Shown here: positions 41,404 through 48,517 of the stretch, in pieces
Layout: every line of letters begins with the position of its first letter
Position numbering within the stretch: the stretch's first letter is position 1
Assembly (NCBI GenBank): GCA_965214485.1
Contig: CBDCBW010000002.1
Location: 62,001-126,000, forward strand
Direction of reading: 5' to 3'
Origin: JANQRZ01 sp965214485
GTDB taxonomy: Bacteria > Bacteroidota > Rhodothermia > Rhodothermales > JANQRZ01
Length of the DNA: 64,000 nt
Position numbers and translations under genes: made by a program
The notes under the pieces: model-generated
Database searches by the model: none
Seen by the model: the letters and a program-made list of their open reading frames with translations, nothing else
Told to the model about the DNA's origin: nothing

Positions 41404-42723
41404 TCACCTCACCAGCGCCAGCCGCCCCGTCTCGACCTCCACGCCGGTCACGAGACGCCAGACGTACACTCCGCTCGGCAGGCGCGAGGCGTCGAAGGCC
41501 GCGCGGTGCGCTCCGGCCTCCAGCCACCCGTCGGTGAGCGTGGCGACGGCGCGGCCCCGGACGTCGTAGACGACGAGCGAGACCGCCGAGGCGCTCCCGA
41601 GCGCGAAGGCGATCTCGGTCCGCCCAGCGAACGGGTTCGGATATGCCGCGACCGCCGCGCCGGACGCCTCCGCCGCGCCGGACGCCTCCGCCGCGCCGGA
41701 CGCCTCCGCTGCGCCGGGTGCCTCTGCCGCGGCGGCGATGCGCCGGCCACCAGGGCCTTCCTCGCCGGCACCCGTCACGGTGACGGCAACGGCGTCCGAG
41801 CAGGCTACCGGCGCGTCGAAGCTCGGCCCGGCACAGACGACGTAGGCGTACACCCCCGGCGGGGTGGGGCTCGGCACGGGTTGGGCGTAGGTCCGCCCGA
41901 GGAGCTGCCCCGGCTGGAGCGTCCCCGCCGCCACCGGCCCGCGCGCGGCGGGGGCCCCGCCGCGCGTCACGTGGAAAAAGAGGCCGCCCGTCTGCGGGAT
42001 CGCCAGATGGTTGGCGACGGTGTACGCGAACGCGAGGACCCCACCCGGAGCCACCGTCGTCGCGCTCTGCGCCGCCAGCGTGACCGAGAGCGCGCCGCCG
42101 CTCGTGACGTTCCCGAACGTGACGTTATCGACGTCGGCCCGCTGCGCGACGGCGGAGGTCCCGAGCCGGACCCGTGCGATGCGCGGCACCGTGGACCTGA
42201 ACCCGAAGAACTGGAGCCCGAGGCCCGAGAGGGACGCCGAGCCCAGCTCCGCCCCCGAGGCGCTGAAAACACGGACCGCCGTGGCCGCGCCCGTGCCGTT
42301 GAGGTCGGCGTCGAAGCCGACGCAGTCCGCCGCCGGCCCGAGCTCCACGTCGAGGTCGTGCCTCGGGCTGCGGTTGCCGACCTGGACCGAGGGCGCGCCC
42401 TCGAAGCCCGGCCCCGAGACGAGGAGGTCGCCGCTGACCTCGGCGGAGTCGGCGTCGATCTGCATGTCCTTCAGGATGTCGCCCCGCCGGAAGACCTCGT
42501 TGTCCGTCGCCCACCGGAGGAAGCCCGGAAACGTGACGAAGCCGCCGGGGGCGACGGTGGCCTCCTCGAACGTCTCGGTCGGGAGGCCGGGGCAGTCGGC
42601 CTCGAAGGCGGCGCGGGTGGTGTAGAGCGTCAGTCCTCCCGGCGGCGGACCGGGCTGAGCGCGCACGTCCGGGCCGAGCGCCAGGAGGCCGGCTGCGCAG
42701 AGCGTGTAGCAGAGGTTCGACAT
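41404..42723 (-). CDS. T9SS-secreted protein, paralogue A
   Basis: 439 residues with a short signal peptide (YTLCAAGLLALGPDVRAQ). Residues about 32-215 form a beta-sandwich-like region beginning LYTTRAAFEADCPGLPTETFEEATVAPGG and containing GPGFEGAPSVQVGNRSP, ADCVGFDADLNGTGAATAVRVF and LQFFGFRST, the PEP-CTERM-associated lectin-like pattern. Then the CARDB-like module (about 216-320), an Ala/Gly/Glu linker made of a tandem repeat, and a T9SS sorting domain (AYPNPFAGRTEIAFAL ... LPSGVYVWRL ... GRLALVR). Closely resembles the product at 45689-47050; both flank the phosphatase gene. Probably a surface carbohydrate- or ligand-binding protein. Confidence 0.9.
   Translation of the reverse strand: MSNLCYTLCAAGLLALGPDVRAQPGPPPGGLTLYTTRAAFEADCPGLPTETFEEATVAPGGFVTFPGFLRWATDNEVFRRGDILKDMQIDADSAEVSGDLLVSGPGFEGAPSVQVGNRSPRHDLDVELGPAADCVGFDADLNGTGAATAVRVFSASGAELGSASLSGLGLQFFGFRSTVPRIARVRLGTSAVAQRADVDNVTFGNVTSGGALSVTLAAQSATTVAPGGVLAFAYTVANHLAIPQTGGLFFHVTRGGAPAARGPVAAGTLQPGQLLGRTYAQPVPSPTPPGVYAYVVCAGPSFDAPVACSDAVAVTVTGAGEEGPGGRRIAAAAEAPGAAEASGAAEASGAAEASGAAVAAYPNPFAGRTEIAFALGSASAVSLVVYDVRGRAVATLTDGWLEAGAHRAAFDASRLPSGVYVWRLVTGVEVETGRLALVR
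41655..41726 (-). repeat. 18-bp tandem repeat in linker of paralogue A
   Basis: CCGCGCCGGACGCCTCCG occurs three times without change (41655-41708), and a fourth, degenerate copy follows to 41726. It encodes the AAEASG repeats before the sorting domain. Slippage-prone; likely variable in number. Confidence 0.85.
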
Positions 42724-42730
42724 AGCGCTT

Positions 42731-42784
42731 CAACGGTTGATGTCACGACAACGGTTGATGTCACGACAACGGTTGATGTCACGA
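42731..42784. repeat. Three perfect 18-bp tandem repeats
   Basis: CAACGGTTGATGTCACGA is present three times in direct contact, in the 75-bp gap between the T9SS gene start and the phosphatase stop. Each unit contains two small inverted repeats, CAAC-G-GTTG and TGA-TG-TCA. It lies in the leader of the T9SS gene, so it may be an operator array or a variable repeat. Confidence 0.9.
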
Positions 42785-42798
42785 CGGGAACGTACGCC

Positions 42799-45495
42799 TC
42801 AGACCTCGGACGTGCTACGGACGGCGACGGGCGGAGCCGCTTCGCCTTCGGCGAGGACGCCGATGCGGGCGACGATCATCGTCATGTCGTCGTGCTGCGG
42901 GGCGCTCCCGGCGTGGCGGAGCACGTCGGTCACGAGCGCCTGCAGCAGGTCTTCGGCGGAGGTGTCGGTGCCGGCGTCGGCGACGGCGTCGGCGAGGCGC
43001 TCGTCGGTGTAGAGCGTCTTGGCCGCGTCCATCGCCTCAGAGAAGCCGTCGGTGTAGAAGACCAGCGTGTCGCCGCGCCGGAGCGCGATGGTCTGCTCGC
43101 GGATGGTCTCGTCGAAGACGGCGCGGTCCGTCAGCCCGATGGCGAGGCCCGGCGGCTGCAGGAAGTCGGCGCTCTGGCTCGGGGCGCGCTTGAGGATGAC
43201 CGGGTTGTGCCCGGCGCGGGCGAAGGTGAACGTCTGCGCCTCCAGGTCGAAGACGCCGTAGATGAGCGAGATGAACGTCCCGCGCGAGGCATTCGCGACG
43301 AACAGGCGGTTGGCGCGGCGGAGCACCTCGGCCGGGCGGTCGGTCTCGCGGGCGAGGGTCTGGAGGAAGCCCTTCGCGAGCGTCATGAAGAAGGCGGCCT
43401 GGATGCCCTTGCCGCTCACGTCGCCGATGACGAGCGCGAGCCGCCCGTCGCCGAGCGGGATCACGTCGTAGTAGTCGCCCCCGACCTCCTCGGCGGCGAG
43501 GCAGCGCGCGGCGAGGTCGACGCCGGCGGCCTCGGGCATCCGCGCCGGGAGGAACGAGCGCTGGACCTCGCGCGCGATCTCGAGCTCGCGCGCGAGCCGG
43601 CCCCGCTCGCGCTGCTCGGCGACGTAGTCCGGCTCGTAGCGCGGCAGCGTCTCCCCCGCGCGCGCACTCCGCACCCCGGCGACGCCGAGCGCGGCGACCC
43701 CGCCGGCGAGCACGAACCCGAGCACGGCGTCGACGAACGCGGGCGAGGCCGCGACGAGCCAGCCCTCGGCCGTGTCCCACAGCACCCCCGTCACGAAGAC
43801 CGCCGCGAGGACGGTGAGCGCGTCGTAGCGAGCGTAGGCCCACGCCAGCATCAGGCCGAGGACCAGCAGGACGCCCCACGCCAGCCAGGCCGACCCCGTG
43901 GGCACGTCGAGCGCTTCGAAGCCCAGCACGGCCACGGCCACGGCGAGCCCGGGGACGACAGCCCGGGCGTGCCACCGCCGCAGGAGCGACCCGAGGCCGA
44001 CGTAGACCGCCAGCGTGAGCAGAAGCGCGTACCAGACGCCCGTCGCCACGGCCACCCCGAACACGGAATACGTCACCTCTGCCGTGAGCAGCCCGAGTGC
44101 AGAAGCGAGGACGCCGAACGGGGCGAGCACCAGCGCGAGCGTCGCCGCCCCGAGCAGCACTCCCGCCACTGCGACGCCCCGCACGAGCGCCCGCCCGACG
44201 GGCTGGTTCACGAACCGCCCCTGCCGCGCCAGACTCAGCGTCTCGATCTGCTGCGGCCACGCCCCCCGCGCGAGCGCGTCCGAGGCCGACGACGCGACGA
44301 ACACGAGCAGCCCGAGCCCCGCCCCGCTAAACAGCGTCCCGATCAAGACGAACACCCAGACCGACCACCCATCCCCCACCTCCCCCGCCCACAACGACGT
44401 CGTCAGGACCGACGACCCTGCCACCGCGCCCCCGGCCGCCAAGGCGTCCTTGATCGCCGCGCGCGCGTCCAGCGACCGGACGCTCAGCCGCCGGAACATC
44501 ACCACCAAAAGCAGCAGCACGAGGACGACGTACCCGATCGCTTTCGCCGCGCTCCGCACGGCGTCCGCTCCGATTGGAAAGCCCTCTCGGCCCTCCGACC
44601 CCTGCTCGGCCTCGTTGAACGCCACGCCGAGGCCGAGCAAGGCGTCGGCGGCGCTCACGTCCACCTCGGCGCTGACGCGCTGGCCGTAGACCCGCTCGGT
44701 GGTCTCGAAGCGGACGCGGGCTGCCGAGCGCCCTCGCTCCGGGACCGCCTCGACGGAAATGACGGCGAGCGGAAGCGCCCCGAGCGCCGTCGCGCTGAGG
44801 TAGTCTCGGGCCATCTCCGCAGCGGCTGTGGCCGTGAGCGCTTGGGGCCGGGCCGGGTCAGCGCGGTGCGGCGGAAGCGAATCGGCGACGACTCGCCCGC
44901 TGAGCAGCTCGAAGTAGGTGGGGAGTTGGGAAGCGGCGGCTCCGGACGCTCTGTCCGGCGGGAGCACGCCCGGCACCCTCTCGTCGAGGTCGAGCCTGCT
45001 CCCGCGCCGGGGAGCAGCGCTCTCCGCTCGGGCGGCGTCCGGCACGAGCGCCTCGGGGTTGAGGAACCGCCACACGGCCCCGCGCTGCGTCAGGTCCACC
45101 TTGAAGACGCCCTGCTCGGGTGCATTGGTCCCCATCGTGGCAGGGGCCTCGGGGTCTTCCTCCTTCCAGCGCACTCTCCAGTAGTACGCCGGCAGCTCCT
45201 CAGTGCCGGCCTCCAGCAGCCGGAGGGTCTGCCGCCGGCCCCGGCCCGTCTGGAGCGAGTCCAGCAGCCGCGTCTCGCGCCGCAGTTGGGCCACCGGGAC
45301 GAGCCCGCCGGTGGCGTAGCCCTGGTCGGTCAGAAACGCTTCGGCCTGCTCCACCGCCGCCTCGCGCCCGAGAGCATAAGTCGCCGCGCTGTCGGGGTGC
45401 TGGCCCGGCAACAACTGCACGAAGAGCACCAACCCGCCGAGGCCGAGACCGAAGAGGCCGACGTCTATGAGATCGAAACGAGCGCGCGGGGTCAT
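42799..45495 (-). CDS. Membrane-anchored RsbU/SpoIIE-type PP2C phosphatase
   Basis: 898 residues. One N-terminal helix (near 11-30), an extracytoplasmic region of about 290 residues without a known fold, then about eight helices (near 325-640) and a cytoplasmic C-terminal PP2C/SpoIIE phosphatase domain. The catalytic domain is preceded by the linker RELEIAREVQRSFLPARMPE and has the metal motifs CLAAEEVGGDYYDVIPLG, VIGDVSGKG, DTLVFYTDGFSEAMDA and APQHDDMTMIV. Such enzymes dephosphorylate anti-sigma-factor antagonists in partner-switching cascades. No STAS or RsbW-like gene is nearby. Flanked by two paralogous T9SS genes on the same strand. Confidence 0.93.
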   Translation of the reverse strand: MTPRARFDLIDVGLFGLGLGGLVLFVQLLPGQHPDSAATYALGREAAVEQAEAFLTDQGYATGGLVPVAQLRRETRLLDSLQTGRGRRQTLRLLEAGTEELPAYYWRVRWKEEDPEAPATMGTNAPEQGVFKVDLTQRGAVWRFLNPEALVPDAARAESAAPRRGSRLDLDERVPGVLPPDRASGAAASQLPTYFELLSGRVVADSLPPHRADPARPQALTATAAAEMARDYLSATALGALPLAVISVEAVPERGRSAARVRFETTERVYGQRVSAEVDVSAADALLGLGVAFNEAEQGSEGREGFPIGADAVRSAAKAIGYVVLVLLLLVVMFRRLSVRSLDARAAIKDALAAGGAVAGSSVLTTSLWAGEVGDGWSVWVFVLIGTLFSGAGLGLLVFVASSASDALARGAWPQQIETLSLARQGRFVNQPVGRALVRGVAVAGVLLGAATLALVLAPFGVLASALGLLTAEVTYSVFGVAVATGVWYALLLTLAVYVGLGSLLRRWHARAVVPGLAVAVAVLGFEALDVPTGSAWLAWGVLLVLGLMLAWAYARYDALTVLAAVFVTGVLWDTAEGWLVAASPAFVDAVLGFVLAGGVAALGVAGVRSARAGETLPRYEPDYVAEQRERGRLARELEIAREVQRSFLPARMPEAAGVDLAARCLAAEEVGGDYYDVIPLGDGRLALVIGDVSGKGIQAAFFMTLAKGFLQTLARETDRPAEVLRRANRLFVANASRGTFISLIYGVFDLEAQTFTFARAGHNPVILKRAPSQSADFLQPPGLAIGLTDRAVFDETIREQTIALRRGDTLVFYTDGFSEAMDAAKTLYTDERLADAVADAGTDTSAEDLLQALVTDVLRHAGSAPQHDDMTMIVARIGVLAEGEAAPPVAVRSTSEV

Positions 45496-45591
45496 ACGTG
45501 CGGCGAAAGGGACGACGGGCCTACGAGCCAGGGCACCGCAAGTTTACGACGAGTGCCGATGCCCGGCAGGGGGCCCCCGCCCCAAAGACGA

Positions 45592-45625
45592 AGCGGGGGC
45601 CGCCCGTTGCCGGACGGCCCCCGCT
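45592..45625 (-). terminator. GNRA-capped terminator hairpin
   Basis: On the minus strand a 15-bp stem (AGCGGGGGCCGTCCG with CGGGCGGCCCCCGCT, one G-T pair) is capped by a GCAA tetraloop and followed by TCGTCTTTGG. Lies 63 bp after the stop of the gene at 45689. Confidence 0.7.
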
Positions 45626-45632
45626 AGACTGC

Positions 45633-45694
45633 GCGTCCTGCGGACGCATCCTGTGGATGCACCCTGCGGACCGGTTACTTCGGACCGGTTACTT
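45633..45694. repeat. Cluster of small palindromes and a 14-bp duplication at a stop codon
   Basis: GCGTCCTGCGGACGC (45633-45647) and GCATCCTGTGGATGC (45646-45660) are adjacent perfect 6-bp-stem palindromes with a diverged third copy behind. CGGACCGGTTACTT is then duplicated exactly (45667-45680, 45681-45694); the second copy spans the last codon and stop of the T9SS gene, leaving a spare copy of both downstream. Confidence 0.8.
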
Positions 45695-47050
45695 CACGAG
45701 CGTGATCCGCCCGGTCTCGACCCGCGTGCCGGTCACGAGGCGGTAGACGTACACCCCGCTCGGCAGGCGGGAGGCGTCGAAGGTGACGTTGTGCTGACCG
45801 GCGTCCATCGCGCCGTCAGCCAGCGTCGCCACCGCGCGGCCGCGCACGTCGTAGATCACGAGCTCGACCTGGGCGCTCTGCTCGAGCGAGAAGGCGATCT
45901 CGGTCCGCTCGGTGAACGGGTTCGGGTAGACCCCGGTCTCGCTCGTACGGGCGGCGGCCTCCAGCGTCGGCCACGGCTGGACCTCGGTGAGCGTCCACTC
46001 GGTCGCGGTGCCCGCCACGCGCGCGCTCGGCGTCACGTTGACGGCGACGATGTCGGTCGCCACGGCGTTGCCGTTGCTCTGGCCCACGCTGATCTCGACC
46101 GTGTAGGGGCCCAGCGGGGCATTGCCCGGGACCCTCACGCTGAAGCCTGCCGTGACGCTCTGGCCGGCCTGCACGGTGCCGCCGACGACCTGCACCGGCC
46201 CGACGAGGCGCATGGTGCCGCGGAAGACCTCGTAGAAGAGGACGCCGCTCTGAGCCGCAGCGGTGTTGTTCGTCACGGTGTAGGAGAACGAAGCCATGCC
46301 GCCCTGGGGCACGGACTGCGCGGCGGGCGAGGCATCGATCTCGATCGGGTCGCCAGCGCCGGCCATGTCGCCGAAGGAGACGTTGTCGATGTCGACGAAC
46401 TCAACCGAGACCGAGGCGAGAGCCACGACCGACGCGATGGCCGCGCCGTCCGACTTGAAGCCCACGAACTGCAGGTCGAAGCCGCTGACCGTCGCCGAGC
46501 CGAGCACGTTGCCCGAGGCGTCGCGCGCCTCGATCGTCGTAGCCGTACCGGTGTTGTTGAGGTCCACGTCGTAGCCCGCGCAGTCCACAGCCGGGCTGAA
46601 GTTGGCGAAGAAGTCGTCCGTGTTCTGGTTGTTACCGACCTGGACCGACGGGGCACCGCCGAAGCCCTGACCGGAGACGAAGAGGTCGTCGCCGAGCCCG
46701 GAGACGGTCGTCACGGTGAGCGTGAGGCCGTCCTCGATGGAGCCGGCGGGGAAGATCACCCCGTCCTCAGGAGGAAGCGGGGCACCGACGACGTCGAAGC
46801 TGCCGGAGGCGACGTTAGCCTCCTCGAAGGTCTCCGTCGTCAGTCCCGAGCCGCACGCGGCCTCGAAGGCCGCACGGTCGGTAAAGACCATCGCCCCGCC
46901 GCGCGTCGAGAGCACCTCGATGGAGGATGGGACGGCCGCGCGCTCTACCTGGTGATCGGGGGCTGCGGAGCGCTGGCTCTGGGCGAGCGCAAACGGGCTG
47001 AGCGTCACGAGGAGCGCCGCCACGAAGGAAAAGCGTAATGCTTTTGACAT
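45689..47050 (-). CDS. T9SS-secreted protein, paralogue B
   Basis: 453 residues with a signal peptide (LRFSFVAALLVTLSPFALAQ). Same plan as the product at 41404-42723: MVFTDRAAFEAACGSGLTTETFEEANVASG, SGQGFGGAPSVQVGNNQN, VDCAGYDVDLNNTGTATTIE, LQFVGFKSDGAAIASV, then the CARDB-like module (about 245-345) and the sorting domain (YPNPFTERTEIAFSLEQSAQVELVIYD with LPSGVYVYRLVTG and GRITLVK). Surface or released binding protein by analogy with lectin-like beta-sandwiches. The two paralogues flank the RsbU-type phosphatase gene, which suggests duplication with that gene between. Confidence 0.9.
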   Translation of the reverse strand: MSKALRFSFVAALLVTLSPFALAQSQRSAAPDHQVERAAVPSSIEVLSTRGGAMVFTDRAAFEAACGSGLTTETFEEANVASGSFDVVGAPLPPEDGVIFPAGSIEDGLTLTVTTVSGLGDDLFVSGQGFGGAPSVQVGNNQNTDDFFANFSPAVDCAGYDVDLNNTGTATTIEARDASGNVLGSATVSGFDLQFVGFKSDGAAIASVVALASVSVEFVDIDNVSFGDMAGAGDPIEIDASPAAQSVPQGGMASFSYTVTNNTAAAQSGVLFYEVFRGTMRLVGPVQVVGGTVQAGQSVTAGFSVRVPGNAPLGPYTVEISVGQSNGNAVATDIVAVNVTPSARVAGTATEWTLTEVQPWPTLEAAARTSETGVYPNPFTERTEIAFSLEQSAQVELVIYDVRGRAVATLADGAMDAGQHNVTFDASRLPSGVYVYRLVTGTRVETGRITLVK

Positions 47051-47135
47051 GGGTAGGAGGGTTGAGTAGTGAAGGGAGAGCCCACCGCCAGAAGCGGCGG
47101 CTCGGTAGGGTCCCTAATCAATGAAAAAAGAGCGT

Positions 47136-47144
47136 AAAAAGCTA
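47136..47144 (-). promoter_or_regulatory. Putative -10-type element (TAGCTTTTT)
   Basis: Minus-strand TAGCTTTTT, 86 bp upstream of the ATG at 47050, in an AT-rich island between the divergent T9SS and MscS genes. Variant of the recurring TAnCTTT motif. Confidence 0.3.
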
Positions 47145-47276
47145 GCCCTCCGAAAACAAAATACTGAGGCGCACCCTCGATGCTCCAAAAGCGCATCCCT
47201 CTGTCTCACCGGCGGCCTCTCCAGGGCGGCGGGCCGCTATCTTGCCGTCCCCTCCGACCCGCCCGCTCCCCGACAC

Positions 47277-48263
47277 ATGCAAGCCGCTCCCGACCCCGCT
47301 AGCGTTGACATCGAGGCGGAGGTCTCCGCCGCGTGGCAGACCGTGGACGACCTCATCGACGGGTTCTTCGCGCTGCTGCCGAAGCTGCTCCTCGCGGCTC
47401 TGCTGTTTCTCTTTTTCTGGCTCGTCGCGCGCGGGGTGCGCGGGATCGTGCACCGCGTGACGCCGGGGCCGGTCGACTCGAACATCGGGATCGTGCTCGG
47501 GCGGCTGGCCTATGCCGGGACGGTTCTCCTCGGCGTGCTCGTCGCGCTCACGGTGGCGGCCCCGAGCATCGGCGTGGGAGAGCTGGTCGGCCTCCTCGGG
47601 GTGGGCAGCGTGGCGATCGGGTTCGCGTTCCAGGACATCTTCCAGAACCTCCTGGCCGGCATCCTGATCCTGCTGCGCGAGCCGTTCCGCGTGGGCGACG
47701 AGATTACCTCCGGCAGCTACACCGGCACCGTCGAGGCCATCGAGACGCGGGCGACGTTCATCCGCACCTACGACGGGCGGCGCGTCATCATCCCGAACGC
47801 CGACATCTACACCGACCCGGTGACGGTGATCACGGCCTACCAGATGGTCCGCAGCCAGTACGACGTGGGGATCGGCTACGGCGACGACATCGCCGAGGCC
47901 AAGCGGATCGCGCTGGAGGCGGTGCAGGGGGTCGAGGGCGTGCTCGCCGACCCCGCGCCGGACGTGCTCACGTGGGACCTCGCCGAGAGCTCGGTCAACC
48001 TCCGGGTGCGCTGGTGGAGCCTGCCGGTGCGCGGCGAGGTGGTGGTGCTCCGGGACCGGGTCCTCCGAGCCGTCGCCGAGGCGCTCCTCGGGGCCGGGAT
48101 CGACCTGCCGTTCCCGACGCGGCAGATCCTCTTCCACGACCAGACCGAGGCCACCGACGGCGACCGCACGCGGCAGCGCGAGGGCTGGCCCGCCGGCGCG
48201 TCGCCCCCCGAGCCGGGCAACATTCCCCGCGCGCTCGCCCAGGCAGGCGGCAACGGCCCCTAG
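47277..48263 (+). CDS. MscS-family mechanosensitive channel
   Basis: 328 residues from ATG 47277; the frame opens at 47121 but the extra 52 residues are not protein-like. Three helices (near 28-50, 70-92, 95-125). The pore helix and hinge GVGSVAIGFAFQDIFQNLLAGILILLREPFRVGDEI is the MscS signature, followed by the beta domain with TGTVEAIETRATFIRTYDGRRVIIPNADIYTDPVTV and a C-terminal alpha/beta domain. Opens under membrane tension to release osmolytes. TATCTTG at 47239-47245 lies 32 bp before the start and may be its -10 element. Confidence 0.95.
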   Translation: MQAAPDPASVDIEAEVSAAWQTVDDLIDGFFALLPKLLLAALLFLFFWLVARGVRGIVHRVTPGPVDSNIGIVLGRLAYAGTVLLGVLVALTVAAPSIGVGELVGLLGVGSVAIGFAFQDIFQNLLAGILILLREPFRVGDEITSGSYTGTVEAIETRATFIRTYDGRRVIIPNADIYTDPVTVITAYQMVRSQYDVGIGYGDDIAEAKRIALEAVQGVEGVLADPAPDVLTWDLAESSVNLRVRWWSLPVRGEVVVLRDRVLRAVAEALLGAGIDLPFPTRQILFHDQTEATDGDRTRQREGWPAGASPPEPGNIPRALAQAGGNGP

Positions 48264-48355
48264 TACCGCGTCAAGGTGTCGTTGACGGGTTGCCCGTGCG
48301 CGGACCCCCTGCCCGCACCGGGTCCGACGAGCGGATATCGTGTCATCGTCACGTC

Positions 48356-48383
48356 GAATCCGTATCACCGAATCCGTATCACC
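48356..48383. repeat. 14-bp tandem duplication
   Basis: GAATCCGTATCACC occurs twice in direct contact (48356-48369 and 48370-48383) in the gap after the MscS gene. Confidence 0.85.
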
Positions 48384-48424
48384 TCCCGACGCCCAGAAAG
48401 ACCCCAGTCGCCCACCCCCTCACC

Positions 48425-48465
48425 ACGCGGGGCCTCCCGCTCCGAAGAGACGGGAGGCCCCGCGT
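48425..48465. terminator. 15-bp perfect hairpin between convergent genes
   Basis: ACGCGGGGCCTCCCG pairs perfectly with CGGGAGGCCCCGCGT around an 11-nt loop, between the MscS gene and the convergent Pmp-repeat gene. T-runs are weak on both sides; a bidirectional or Rho-assisted terminator is likely. Confidence 0.65.
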
Positions 48466-48517
48466 GCCCTGAGCAGGCGCGCGTCAGCGCGCCGATGCTA
48501 CGCGCTTACCGCTGCGA

